A stretch of DNA of 64,000 nt. Source: Parabacteroides sp. GTDB lineage: Bacteria > Bacteroidota > Bacteroidia > Bacteroidales > Tannerellaceae. A program made the position numbers and the translations under genes. The stretch spans positions 1 through 64,000 of the forward strand of contig DXVO01000017.1 in assembly GCA_019417325.1 (NCBI GenBank). Direction: 5' to 3'. The notes beneath the pieces were generated by a model, which was not told the origin of the DNA, ran no database searches, and worked only from the letters and a program-made list of their open reading frames with translations. Below, in pieces: positions 35,227 to 45,156 of this stretch (position 1 is its first letter; the number at the start of each line of letters is the position of its first letter).

Positions 35227-36165
35227 ATGGAGAAAGAAATACTACATCGGTTTTTTGCAGGAACAGCTTCTTTTGAAGAGGAAGAAGCTGTATGCAATTG
35301 GGCAGATGCCTCTGAGGAAAATAAGGAAGAGCTAATTAAGGAGCGTAAATATTTTGATGTCCTACTGTTGCACAATAGTGTGGATAAGAAAAAGAAGGCA
35401 ACTCCGGTGCACAGGCTTTATCCTACAATCAGAGAGGCATTGAAAATTGCAGCCTCTATTGCCGTCCTTGTAGTATCTGCTTTATACATTTATGGTTGGG
35501 TTCAGCAGGAAGAAGTTACCGCTTATAACAAGATAGTGGTACCTCCGGGACAACGGGTAAACCTGACTCTTTCGGATGGTACGTCCGTATGGCTGAATGC
35601 TCGTACGGAATTACTTTATCCGGCGGCCTTTACGGACAAGCAAAGAAAAGTCACACTGAAAGGAGAAGGTTATTTCGAAGTAGCCAAAGATCATGAAAAG
35701 CCTTTTATCGTGCAAACCTCGAAGTGTGATGTAAAAGTATTGGGAACCAAGTTCAATGTAGAGGCTTACGACGATACGGAAACTTTTTCCACCGCCTTAA
35801 TGGAAGGTTCTGTAAAGCTTATGGATAAGAAGAAGTCCGGCGTAGAAGTTTTACTGGCTCCCAAGCAGAAAGCCGAGTTGAAAAACGGGCAGTTTACGGT
35901 TGATGCTATTACGGATTATGATACGTACCGTTGGAAGGAAGGGCTGATTTGTTTTGAAAACATATTGTTTACCGACTTGATGAAGAAGTTTGAAAAGACC
36001 TATGATATTCATATTGTTAATACGAACAAAAAGCTGGATAACTATCGGTGCAGCGGTAAATTCCGCATGGCGGACGGAGTAGACTTCGTTTTGTATGTGT
36101 TGCAACGCAATGCACACTTTAAATTCAGCCGGAGTGAGGACAATACTACTATATATATCAAATAA
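35227..36165 (+). CDS. FecR family anti-sigma factor
   Basis: Membrane anti-sigma factor of 312 residues: cytoplasmic N-terminus (EKEILHRFFAGTASFEEEEA), membrane segment near residues 76-95, periplasmic FecR domain (GEGYFEVAKDHEKPFIV, LGTKFNVEAY) and C-terminal DUF4974-like part. It is closest in this window to the FecR at 11212 (shared VPPGQRVNLTLSDGT-type block). The putative sigma partner is at 32046. The SusC with STN domain follows after 160 bp. Confidence 0.93.
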   Translation: MEKEILHRFFAGTASFEEEEAVCNWADASEENKEELIKERKYFDVLLLHNSVDKKKKATPVHRLYPTIREALKIAASIAVLVVSALYIYGWVQQEEVTAYNKIVVPPGQRVNLTLSDGTSVWLNARTELLYPAAFTDKQRKVTLKGEGYFEVAKDHEKPFIVQTSKCDVKVLGTKFNVEAYDDTETFSTALMEGSVKLMDKKKSGVEVLLAPKQKAELKNGQFTVDAITDYDTYRWKEGLICFENILFTDLMKKFEKTYDIHIVNTNKKLDNYRCSGKFRMADGVDFVLYVLQRNAHFKFSRSEDNTTIYIK

Positions 36166-36242
36166 ATGTTTAACCTTAAATAAAAAAATAACATGCCTAT
36201 GAGATAAAATATACAAATTGAAGAACGAGAAACTAAAAAAGC

Positions 36243-36276
36243 AAAGGCGATAAATGTCCTACGATTCATCGCCTTT
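36243..36276 (+). terminator. Hairpin between fecR and susC
   Basis: AAAGGCGAT (36243-36251) pairs with ATCGCCTTT (36268-36276), followed by TAATTAA. It is the strongest of the three fecR-susC gap hairpins and may act as a leaky terminator. Confidence 0.55.
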
Positions 36277-36325
36277 TAATTAACACGAGTCGAACAACTG
36301 TATTAATTTCTAATATCACAAAGTT

Positions 36326-39300
36326 ATGAATAAAATATCTTTGTCGGGACTTTGTATAGCCTCAAAATCACGACATAAACATTTATTTAGGATTATGAGA
36401 GTAACCTATGTCTTACTATTCGCCTTTCTCTTTTGTATACACGCCGAAAATGCGATATCGCAAAAAATTACTCTACAAGGTGAAAATCTCTCAGTAAGAG
36501 ATTATTTGAATACTATTGAAAGACAAACAGATTACTTGTTTGTATATGATGCCGGTGTAAATGTCAACCGGAAGGTTTCATTAAATTTAACAAACCGCTC
36601 CATTAAAGAAGTGCTGGAAAATCTGGTATCCCAATTAGATTTGTCTTATGCTCTGGAAGGTTCCTATATTATCCTGTCATCTACATCTAAGAAAGAAATG
36701 GCCGAGAAATTTATCGCCCAGCAAAAGAAATCCGTTACCGGTGTGGTAACTGAAAAGAACGGCGAACCGATTATTGGAGCCAATGTGGTTGAGAAAGGAA
36801 CAACCAACGGTATTATTACTGATGTGGACGGTAAGTTCACCCTGAATGTAGCTCCAGGAGCTGTCCTGCAAATATCCTATATCGGTTACAATACACAGGA
36901 AATAAAAGTTTCAGGACGAAATGTGATAAATGTAACTCTGATAGAAAATACGCAGGATTTGGATGAGGTTATAGTTGTCGCCTATGGTTCAATGAAGAAG
37001 TCATCATATACGGGTTCCGCATCTGTAATAAAAACGGAACAGCTCGAAAAATTCTCTGGATCAGGGTTTACTGATGCTCTTCAAGGGTTGTCTGCCGGTG
37101 TAAATGTGACGTCGGATGCAAGTAATCCGGGAGCGGAGGCCCGTATTGCAATACGCGGTATTACCAATATGTCGGGAACTACTACTCCGTTATATGTTGT
37201 AGACGGAATTCCTTATGATGGGGCTTTGAACTCCATTAACCCGAACGATATTGAATCATTGACGGTGTTGAAAGACGCGGCTGCAAGTTCTTTGTATGGT
37301 TCCCGTGCTGCAAATGGCGTTGTTATTATTACGACTAAAACTGGTAAAGAAGGGGCTCCGAAAATTACTGTAAATGCAGGATGGGGTACTTCCGATAATG
37401 CAGTCGGTTATGGAAAAAAAGCGGATCCGAAACAAACATTATTATTGTATTGGGAAGGACTTTATAATGATGCTTATTATTATACAGGAGGCTATTCGAA
37501 ACAAGAAGCCGCTAAGTATGCTGATGAAAGGCTTATGGGTAAGATTTTTCATTCAAAAGTTATTGATTCAAAAGGAAACAGTATATACGTATCCCCGTTT
37601 AAACATATAGATGAAAATTGGGTATTGAATGACGGCAATGGGAATCCTTTTATCAATCCGAATTTAGAGTATGCTTGGAAGGAATCGGACTGGGATTGGT
37701 TCGGTACATATTATAGCCGTAAACTTCGTCAAAATTATAGTGTGGATTTATCCGGAGCAACAGCCAACGGAAAAACCAATTATTATACTTCAATAGGGTA
37801 TCTGGATGATAATGGTTACGGAGGAAAGGATTACTATAAACGTTATTCCTTTAACGCAAATGTTAATTCCGAGATTAATAAATGGTTATCGATGGGAGGA
37901 AATGTACGTTATTCATATTCTCGCCAGAACTCTAATGGACAAACCCGTGCGCTGAACTATACCTCAACATTATCATCACCGTATTTGCGTAATACAGATA
38001 ATACGGATTGGGTCGTATCGGAAAAAACAGGTGAACGTATTTACCAGTATGGCAAATATACTACCGGGTATTTTGGAGCGCATCCGTTCGGATCTCTTGG
38101 AGACTATTGGGATAATGACAATGATGAAAGTTTTAATTCATCCGATGGTACAGAAATTAATGCAAGTTATTATGCTCAAATCACACTTCCATATGATTTA
38201 AAGATTAAATCGGTGGTAAATGTAGGTGATAATACCTCTCGTACTTATGGGTATGGGTCCGCTGTTTGGGGAGCTCAGCAGTCCGAACCTTACGGATTTA
38301 CAATCCTTCCAGCTGGGGGAAGTGCTACTCGCAGTACATATCAGGTATTGTCTGTGACTAATAGTAACACATTAAATTGGAATAAAGATTTTAATAAACA
38401 TCATTTAAATCTGTTGTTGGGACAAGAAGTTTATTCTTATCGTACTCAATATACCTATGGGTATGGGGAAGGTATTTATCAGTTGGGGCAATTTGAAATA
38501 GCTTCTGCTTCCGACTATTTTCAGGCATCCTCTTATAGCGATCGTTATGCTTTAATGTCCTGGATTGGTAAAGCAGATTACAGCTTTGATGATCGTTATT
38601 ATGGTTCTGTTTCTTATCGACGTGACGGGTCTTCTCGTTTTTCTCCTCAAAACCGGTGGGGAAACTTTTGGTCTGTAGGAGGTTCTTGGCGTTTGTCAAA
38701 AGAGAAATTTTTAGAAGATGTAGACTGGATTGATAATTTGTCTCTCCGTGCATCTTATGGAACTTCAGGAAATGACCGTTTGATTTCCCGTCAATCAAAT
38801 GGTAAAGCAGGATCTGAATATTTGTATGCTTACCAAGCTGTTTATGGAGACGATAATGTTTGGAACCAGGCAGGTTTGAAGCCAATAACAAATGCAGCTC
38901 CTGATTTACATTGGGAAAAAAATAAACAGTGGAATGTCGCAACCGATTTTTCTTTATTCGGTTGGTTGAATGGTACATTTGAATATTATACACGTGGTTC
39001 CGATGGATTGCTTTATTTCCTTGACTTCCCTCTATCTGCACAAGTTGGAGATGTGAAAGGAAGAAATGTTAATTTAGGAAATATACGCAATAGCGGTGTT
39101 GAATTGACATTGGGCTTCTCAATCTTTAATACGAAAAAATTCCAATGGCGTATAGATGCCAATATGTCTACATTGAAAAATGAAGTGACCTATTTACCTA
39201 CAAAGGTCGGCTTCTGGTCTAATGTAGTAGCCTACTATAAACTTGAAGAAGGTGGATCCTTGTATGATTTCTGGGCTCCTCGTTTTGCTGGTATTGATGC

Positions 39301-39919
39301 TGAAACGGGTTATGCTACGTATTATAAAGCTGATGGTTCAATTGTTAATTCAACAAGTGCCTTGGTAAGGGAAGAAGATTATGTGAAGGTGGGATCGGCA
39401 CTGCCAAAGGCCTATGGAGCTGTTACGAATAGTTTTGCATTTAAGAATTTTGATTTGTCGTTTATGTTCTATTATTCATTAGGTGGAAAGATGTATTGCT
39501 ACAACAAATCGGAATTGGCTTCCATAGGCAGTGGTAAATCGCCCGTCTGGGATCTTGTTAAAGATCGTTGGAGCGAACCGGGAGATACGAGTGCTGAACT
39601 TCCGGTAAATTTCTTTGATAATCGTTCAAAGGCTTCAATTGGTTATAGTGATTATTATATTTTGAATAATAATTATCTGCGTTTACGCAATCTTACTATA
39701 GGGTATTCTATTCCTAAATCTATTTTGACTAAGATCGGAATAGAAAGAGCCCGGGTTTATTTTTCAGGAGATAATTTACTCACTTTTGGTGAAGCGACGA
39801 AGTATTATACAGATCCGGAAACAGGAATTTCAGGTAATACATACAATGGTAATTCTGATAGTGAAGGATATGGTGGAGGCCGTCGTTTGTATATGTTTGG
39901 AGTTAATGTCGTGTTTTAA
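36326..39919 (+). CDS. SusC-like TonB-dependent transporter with STN domain
   Basis: Outer-membrane importer of 1197 residues: long cationic leader and signal peptide ending near AISQ (about residue 46), STN domain (about 48-118, with RQTDYLFVYDAGVNVN), carboxypeptidase-like regulatory domain (about 137-212), plug from DEVIVVAYGS, and barrel ending in GVNVVF. Barrel repeats are rich in aromatic and Asn/Gly residues. It pairs with the SusD 15 bp downstream and probably signals to the FecR upstream. GH110 and esterase genes downstream point to alpha-galactosylated, possibly acetylated, host glycans. Confidence 0.94.
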   Translation: MNKISLSGLCIASKSRHKHLFRIMRVTYVLLFAFLFCIHAENAISQKITLQGENLSVRDYLNTIERQTDYLFVYDAGVNVNRKVSLNLTNRSIKEVLENLVSQLDLSYALEGSYIILSSTSKKEMAEKFIAQQKKSVTGVVTEKNGEPIIGANVVEKGTTNGIITDVDGKFTLNVAPGAVLQISYIGYNTQEIKVSGRNVINVTLIENTQDLDEVIVVAYGSMKKSSYTGSASVIKTEQLEKFSGSGFTDALQGLSAGVNVTSDASNPGAEARIAIRGITNMSGTTTPLYVVDGIPYDGALNSINPNDIESLTVLKDAAASSLYGSRAANGVVIITTKTGKEGAPKITVNAGWGTSDNAVGYGKKADPKQTLLLYWEGLYNDAYYYTGGYSKQEAAKYADERLMGKIFHSKVIDSKGNSIYVSPFKHIDENWVLNDGNGNPFINPNLEYAWKESDWDWFGTYYSRKLRQNYSVDLSGATANGKTNYYTSIGYLDDNGYGGKDYYKRYSFNANVNSEINKWLSMGGNVRYSYSRQNSNGQTRALNYTSTLSSPYLRNTDNTDWVVSEKTGERIYQYGKYTTGYFGAHPFGSLGDYWDNDNDESFNSSDGTEINASYYAQITLPYDLKIKSVVNVGDNTSRTYGYGSAVWGAQQSEPYGFTILPAGGSATRSTYQVLSVTNSNTLNWNKDFNKHHLNLLLGQEVYSYRTQYTYGYGEGIYQLGQFEIASASDYFQASSYSDRYALMSWIGKADYSFDDRYYGSVSYRRDGSSRFSPQNRWGNFWSVGGSWRLSKEKFLEDVDWIDNLSLRASYGTSGNDRLISRQSNGKAGSEYLYAYQAVYGDDNVWNQAGLKPITNAAPDLHWEKNKQWNVATDFSLFGWLNGTFEYYTRGSDGLLYFLDFPLSAQVGDVKGRNVNLGNIRNSGVELTLGFSIFNTKKFQWRIDANMSTLKNEVTYLPTKVGFWSNVVAYYKLEEGGSLYDFWAPRFAGIDAETGYATYYKADGSIVNSTSALVREEDYVKVGSALPKAYGAVTNSFAFKNFDLSFMFYYSLGGKMYCYNKSELASIGSGKSPVWDLVKDRWSEPGDTSAELPVNFFDNRSKASIGYSDYYILNNNYLRLRNLTIGYSIPKSILTKIGIERARVYFSGDNLLTFGEATKYYTDPETGISGNTYNGNSDSEGYGGGRRLYMFGVNVVF

Positions 39920-39934
39920 TTTTGAAATGGAAAA

Positions 39935-41605
39935 ATGATGAAGAATATATTTTTAGTTATATTGATAATGACTATTGTGTCATCATCTTTTACTAGTTGC
40001 AGTGACTTTTTGGAAACTAATTCTTCAACTGATATAAATGAAGATGTTGCGCTTTCCAATACGTCTAATTTAGATAAAGTCCTGCTGGCTACCTATAAAG
40101 GACTTTTAATGGGTGGTAATGTTAATTCAGCAGATAGAGGACTGTCCGGCTTGACAGGTATGTTGTCATATTATGATTTGGCAGGAGTGGATATTACGGC
40201 TCAAAGTACGATCGGCACAAGTGAATTTACTGCATATAGTTTCTCTGATGCCAGGACTCAGGCAATTGGAGGATATACTGCTGCAGTCTGGACACAGTTT
40301 TATGATCATATTAATCGCTGCAATATTATAATTGATGCATTGGAGAAAGCCATAGGTAGTACAGACGAGAAATTAAATATTAGCGGTCAGGCGAAAGCAA
40401 TTCGTGCCATATCTTATTTTCAACTTATTTTGAACTATCAACAAACATATAACTATGCAAAAAATAAACGTGGCGTTATTTTACGTTTGCATAGCAATGA
40501 TCCGGAGTCGATGCCTTTTTCTACGGTAGAAGATGTTTATACTCAAATAGTGAAAGACTTGGAAGATGCAAAATCTGAATTGGAAGGGTATGAGCCGGGT
40601 AATGTTTGGCGTATAAAAACAGATGTTGTTTGTGCTTGGTTGGCACGTGTATATCAAGTAATGGGAAATTGGGATGAAGCTTTAGCTAATGCCAAAATCG
40701 CATATCAAGACCATTCAACTTTGATGACCAAGAATGAATGGTGTAGTGGTTTTGATGATTTGATTCAGAATAATGTTGCTGAATTGATTTGGGGGTACCA
40801 GAATACAGATGAAACAAACGTGGGAGATGGTTGCCCGCATGCTATGTGGTTTAATGCGGATCCTGAATTGGCAGATTCAGAAGGCTATTCACCGAACATA
40901 TATAGTTTTCACAGTTATTTTGTAAGCCAGCAATGGGTGGATTTGTTTGATAATGATTTAACGGATTATCGTGCAAGCCGTTTGAATACAACGCCGGAAG
41001 ATGTCGAAAATGATCCGTCCAAGTCTTTGACGGATAGTCAAGTTAAATCCGTGATGTTATGGCATCGTTGTGGTAATTCCGACTTTGAAATTGCTCATAA
41101 ATGGGCATATAATAAATTTAAACATTATGGTGTAGATAATAAATGCCGTCCGGATATTTGTCTCATTAGAGCTTCTGAAATGTTACTGATTATGGCTGAA
41201 TCAGAGGCTAACCTTGGAAATACGACAACTGCTTTAGGTTATTTGAATACATTACAAAATGCAAGGAATGTATCAGTTCCGACTACTACTTTAATAAAAG
41301 AAGATTTGTTGGAAGAAATTTATGTGGAGCGTAGAAAAGAACTTTTGGGAGAAGGTGTTACGGGAATGTACGACAACTGTCGTTTACAAAAAAGTGTAAC
41401 CAGGATAGGTTCTTCTTCTGAGAATAATTATGCCGGCCATTTTATTAATTATGGTTTGAATTATTGGGGAACGCCGTCAAGTGGTAATAAGTCTTCTGTT
41501 CTGAAGCCAAATGATTATCATTATTTTTTGCAAATACCAGAAGATGAATTTGCAAAGAATACGGAAATTTCGAATACAGATCAAAATCCATTTAAAGGGG
41601 AATAA
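39935..41605 (+). CDS. SusD/RagB-family glycan-binding lipoprotein
   Basis: Surface lipoprotein of 556 residues with lipobox Cys at about residue 22 (SSFTSC). SusD hallmarks include KAIRAISYFQLILNYQQTY and the C-terminal EEIYVERRKELLGEGVTGMYDNCR. It forms a unit with the SusC upstream. A 200-bp non-coding gap with an inverted-repeat element separates it from GH110. Confidence 0.93.
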   Translation: MMKNIFLVILIMTIVSSSFTSCSDFLETNSSTDINEDVALSNTSNLDKVLLATYKGLLMGGNVNSADRGLSGLTGMLSYYDLAGVDITAQSTIGTSEFTAYSFSDARTQAIGGYTAAVWTQFYDHINRCNIIIDALEKAIGSTDEKLNISGQAKAIRAISYFQLILNYQQTYNYAKNKRGVILRLHSNDPESMPFSTVEDVYTQIVKDLEDAKSELEGYEPGNVWRIKTDVVCAWLARVYQVMGNWDEALANAKIAYQDHSTLMTKNEWCSGFDDLIQNNVAELIWGYQNTDETNVGDGCPHAMWFNADPELADSEGYSPNIYSFHSYFVSQQWVDLFDNDLTDYRASRLNTTPEDVENDPSKSLTDSQVKSVMLWHRCGNSDFEIAHKWAYNKFKHYGVDNKCRPDICLIRASEMLLIMAESEANLGNTTTALGYLNTLQNARNVSVPTTTLIKEDLLEEIYVERRKELLGEGVTGMYDNCRLQKSVTRIGSSSENNYAGHFINYGLNYWGTPSSGNKSSVLKPNDYHYFLQIPEDEFAKNTEISNTDQNPFKGE

Positions 41606-41646
41606 TTATAATATGATCTGCTATATGCCTGTCAGGGCATGAATAT

Positions 41647-41766
41647 ATATAGCTTTTGTCCATCGATATTGAATTTTATGAGGGGAATATTTGATTTCTA
41701 TTTATGTTAATTTCATTTTATTCCTGATTACTCTGTTTATTTTCATAATCTGGGCAAAAGCTATAT
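41647..41766. repeat. 120-bp AT-rich element with terminal inverted repeats
   Basis: ATATAGCTTTTGTCC (41647-41661) is the reverse complement of GGGCAAAAGCTATAT (41752-41766) with one mismatch. The inside is very AT-rich and non-coding. It resembles a miniature inverted-repeat element or a long hairpin leader of GH110; no target duplication could be shown. Confidence 0.45.
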
Positions 41767-41806
41767 TTATATGCAAAATTTAGTATAAAGTGTAAAATGA
41801 GAGATT

Positions 41807-43516
41807 ATGAGATTTTTGTCGATTTTATTTTTGTGTTTTTTTGTAATAAACTCTAATGCTTCAAAAGTCGTTTATTTACAAAAGTATTTAGATGCGGATA
41901 CTCTTTCTTATATAGATGCGATTCCCGCTATTCGGAAGGCTATTGAAGATTGTGTCCGTTTTCACGCAAACGAATTATTATTGCCGGAAGGGACCTTAAA
42001 TCTTAAGCCGGACTATGCTTTTGAGAAATATGAATATATCAGTAATAATGATCCCTCGATGAAACGCATAGCGTTTTGTCTGGAAAACTTGAAAGACTTT
42101 ACTATTAGGGGTAATAATACAAAATTATTATTTTCAGGTTTTATGTCTGCTTTTAGTCTTTCGAATTGTTCGGATATAAAGATAGAGGGGATATCCATAG
42201 ATTATGTACATCCGTTCGTATCTGAATGTAAAATTGTAGATGCCGGGACCGGGTGGTATGAATTGAAATTTCCTGATTCTTGTCGTGTTGATTTACTTGA
42301 TGGCTCTTTACGTATAAGGGATGAATATGGAGTAACATACCCTTTTTCCAGTTTATTAGAATTTGATACGGAACGTCGCGAAGTCGCTTATCATGCGCAT
42401 GACTATTGGATTTATGGTCGAACTTATCCGGCTGTAAAAACACAAGATGGTAATTACCGGCTTTATAGAAAGGATTTTGGAGAAGCTATAATAGGAAATA
42501 CTATGGTATTAGGGGCAACTGCTCGTTTAAATCCTGCTTTTACTTTGTGGGAATGTGAAAATATCAACTTAATGAATGTCGATATTTATCATTGCGGAGG
42601 TATGGGAGTCATAGCGCAAAGTAGCCGGAATATAGAGTTGAATCGGGTTAACGTAATGCCTCCGTCAGATTCCGGCCGTATCATTAGTGCGTCGGCCGAT
42701 GCTACTCATTTTGTGAATTGTAAGGGATATATCCGCCTGCTTAATTGTATATTCCGGAATCAAAAGGATGATGCAACCAATATTCATGGTTGGTATATGG
42801 CTATTGAACGCGTACTTTCTCCTGAAAAACTGTTATTGCGTTGGCATAACAGCGGTCAATTCGGTATTCGGTTTATCAAGAAGGGAATGATGTTGGAATT
42901 TGTCGATAACACGAATTTGGAAACTTACGCTCGTTTGCAGGTGAAATCTGTTACCTATTTAAATGCAGAGTATGCAGAAGTAACATTCAATCAAAAGGTT
43001 CCTGAACAAGTATCAGTCAATCACGTTGTTGCAGAAGATGATGAGTATCCGGATGTTTTGATTAAAGGGTGTTATATCGGAAACAACCGGGCTCGTGGAT
43101 TGCTTATTGGTTCACGGAACCGGGTTATTATTGAAGACTGTACATTTCATACCCCGGGTGCTGCTATATTGTTTGAAGGAGATGGAAACTATTGGTATGA
43201 GCAATCGGGTGTCCGGAATGTTATTATACGGAATAATCTATTTGATAATTGCATGTATGGATCATTTACCTGGGGGAATGCGTGCATAGCGGTAGGAAGT
43301 GGTATACCTCAGAAAAAAAACTCCCGCTATCATCGGAATATTGTAGTCGAGAATAATACATTTGAGACTTTTGATTCCCGTATAGTAAATTTATATTGTG
43401 TTGATGGTTTTATTTTTCGGAATAATAAAATTGTCCTGTCTGATAAGTATAAAACGTATGGAGATGCTAATAAACGTTATGTCACTGAATATTGTGACAA
43501 TATCCAATTTGAATAA
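41807..43516 (+). CDS. GH110 alpha-1,3-galactosidase
   Basis: Secreted right-handed beta-helix enzyme of 569 residues with a signal peptide (1 to about 18, ending SNAS). The GH110 hallmarks are SADATHFVNCKG followed by a Cys-rich helix turn and the DDATNIHGWY motif with Asp321-Asp322. GH110 enzymes are inverting and remove alpha-1,3-linked galactose, as in the blood group B determinant and, for some members, linear alpha-Gal epitopes. The C-terminal coils (about 410-560) have the repeating N-N-x-F pattern of pectate-lyase-like folds. Which subgroup (branched B only, or also linear) cannot be told here. Confidence 0.9.
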   Translation: MRFLSILFLCFFVINSNASKVVYLQKYLDADTLSYIDAIPAIRKAIEDCVRFHANELLLPEGTLNLKPDYAFEKYEYISNNDPSMKRIAFCLENLKDFTIRGNNTKLLFSGFMSAFSLSNCSDIKIEGISIDYVHPFVSECKIVDAGTGWYELKFPDSCRVDLLDGSLRIRDEYGVTYPFSSLLEFDTERREVAYHAHDYWIYGRTYPAVKTQDGNYRLYRKDFGEAIIGNTMVLGATARLNPAFTLWECENINLMNVDIYHCGGMGVIAQSSRNIELNRVNVMPPSDSGRIISASADATHFVNCKGYIRLLNCIFRNQKDDATNIHGWYMAIERVLSPEKLLLRWHNSGQFGIRFIKKGMMLEFVDNTNLETYARLQVKSVTYLNAEYAEVTFNQKVPEQVSVNHVVAEDDEYPDVLIKGCYIGNNRARGLLIGSRNRVIIEDCTFHTPGAAILFEGDGNYWYEQSGVRNVIIRNNLFDNCMYGSFTWGNACIAVGSGIPQKKNSRYHRNIVVENNTFETFDSRIVNLYCVDGFIFRNNKIVLSDKYKTYGDANKRYVTEYCDNIQFE

Positions 43517-43578
43517 GAATACATTTTATAGATGTCTTAAGTAAGGAATGTAGATATGAATAGTATATACTTTGGAAT

Positions 43579-45057
43579 ATGATTACAAGAATTGTTTTTT
43601 TCTTTCTGTTATATATGTACCCTTGTTTGTGTAATGCAAAAGTTATACTGCCATCTTTGATTGGAGACAATATGGTACTTCAGCGTAATACAGTGGTAAA
43701 ATTATGGGGAAAAGCAACCCCTTATTCAACTGTAAAAATAAAGATTTCTTGGGATAATCAAGTATATGAAACGAAAGCAGAAGCGAGTGGCGAATGGGTT
43801 CAGAATGTACGGACAACAGATGCAGGCGGACCTTACTCCATTACAATTAGCGATGGAACGCCCATTGTTTTATCAAATATTCTTTTAGGTGAAGTATGGA
43901 TTTGTGCAGGTCAATCGAATATGGAAATGCCTGTACAAGGTTTTTTCGGACAACCATGCACGGATGCGGTGAAAACAATGAGGGATGCCAGAAAATATCC
44001 TGATATCCGAATGTTCACAGTCGCTCGTAATTCAAAAAAAATGCCTCAGAATGATTGTTTGGGAGAATGGAAACTTTCAGAACCTGGCTCTGTAGGGACT
44101 TTCAGTGCTGTAGGATATTTTTTCGGTCGCTGTTTGAATCAATATTTAGATATTCCGGTCGGTTTGATTTGTACAAGTTGGGGAGGAACAAATATAGAGG
44201 CCTGGATGAGTGAGGAATCTTTGAAACGAATAAGCGTTGACCAGCGATTTATTGCTGAAAATTGGACAGAGGAACATTCGACTCCAACCGTGTTGTACAA
44301 TGGAATGGTACATCCGTTATTGAAATATGTGGCTAAAGGTTTTATTTGGTATCAAGGTGAAGCGAATCATCGTAATTATTATGATTATAAAACAATGCAG
44401 GTCGAAATGGTACACCAATGGCGTGAAGCATGGAATCGCGTTGAGATGCCTTTTTATTATGTGCAAATTGCTCCTTATCGTTATGATGATGCCGATTGCC
44501 GGGCAATGGCTTTATTGAGGGAAAATCAATATAAAGCATTGGATGAAATTCCCTATTCCGGCATAGTCGGAACAAACGATGTGGGTTTATATTCGATAAT
44601 TCACGAACCTAATAAATTGGTAATAGGCGAACGTTTGGCTTATTTGGCTTTGTCTCGTAATTATGGCGTCAAATCTGTTCCGGCGGATATGCCTACGTAC
44701 AAATCCATAAAGATAAAAGAGGGGAAAGCTATACTTTCTTTTAATAACTTGGCTGCTCCTGACGACCAGGAAGATCCTCGTAGTTTCTCATGGTTGGATG
44801 ATGATGATAAGGTAATTACTTTGAAAGGTTTCGAAATAGCGGGTTCAGACCAAAAATTTTATCCGGCAAAAGCTCGTTTAATATGGACCGAAAATCAGAT
44901 AGAAGTTTTTGCGGATGAAGTCCCGGAACCAATCGCTGTTCGCTATGCGTTTAAAAACTATTCGGAAGCAAATGTAAAGACTACATTAGGCCAGCCTTTG
45001 GCTCCATTTCGTACGGATAACTGGGATATATTGCCGAATGAATTATTTAAAGAATAA
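43579..45057 (+). CDS. Sialate O-acetylesterase (SASA family)
   Basis: Secreted SGNH-type carbohydrate esterase of 492 residues with signal peptide (1 to about 20). The N-terminal beta domain (LPSLIGDNMVLQR) precedes the catalytic domain with the nucleophile Ser in ICAGQSNMEM, the Gly/Asn-type block GFIWYQGEANH, and a late Asp...His pair (TNDVGLYSIIHEPNK). It probably removes O-acetyl groups from sialic acid or other sugars that would block exo-glycosidases. No sialidase gene is in the window. It lies 62 bp after GH110 in one direction. Confidence 0.9.
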   Translation: MITRIVFFFLLYMYPCLCNAKVILPSLIGDNMVLQRNTVVKLWGKATPYSTVKIKISWDNQVYETKAEASGEWVQNVRTTDAGGPYSITISDGTPIVLSNILLGEVWICAGQSNMEMPVQGFFGQPCTDAVKTMRDARKYPDIRMFTVARNSKKMPQNDCLGEWKLSEPGSVGTFSAVGYFFGRCLNQYLDIPVGLICTSWGGTNIEAWMSEESLKRISVDQRFIAENWTEEHSTPTVLYNGMVHPLLKYVAKGFIWYQGEANHRNYYDYKTMQVEMVHQWREAWNRVEMPFYYVQIAPYRYDDADCRAMALLRENQYKALDEIPYSGIVGTNDVGLYSIIHEPNKLVIGERLAYLALSRNYGVKSVPADMPTYKSIKIKEGKAILSFNNLAAPDDQEDPRSFSWLDDDDKVITLKGFEIAGSDQKFYPAKARLIWTENQIEVFADEVPEPIAVRYAFKNYSEANVKTTLGQPLAPFRTDNWDILPNELFKE

Positions 45058-45114
45058 TTGTATGTTTACTATAAGTTCTGTTCTTCAGAAGTAAATCAGA
45101 TAAAATGGGTTGAA

Positions 45115-45156
45115 GCGGATAAGCAGTTTTTCTTTACAGGGAGACTGTTTATCCGC
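45115..45156. terminator. Bidirectional hairpin terminator (TTATCCG type)
   Basis: GCGGATAAGCAGT (45115-45127) pairs with ACTGTTTATCCGC (45144-45156) with one G-U pair and a 16-base loop that contains a T-run. It lies between the convergent esterase and metallophosphoesterase genes and touches the stop codon of the latter. Confidence 0.65.

Noticed and set aside
43579..45057. A complete sialic acid utilisation locus
   Set aside because: Two sialate O-acetylesterase-like genes are present but no sialidase, lyase or transporter for sialic acid is seen; the esterases may act on other acetylated sugars.
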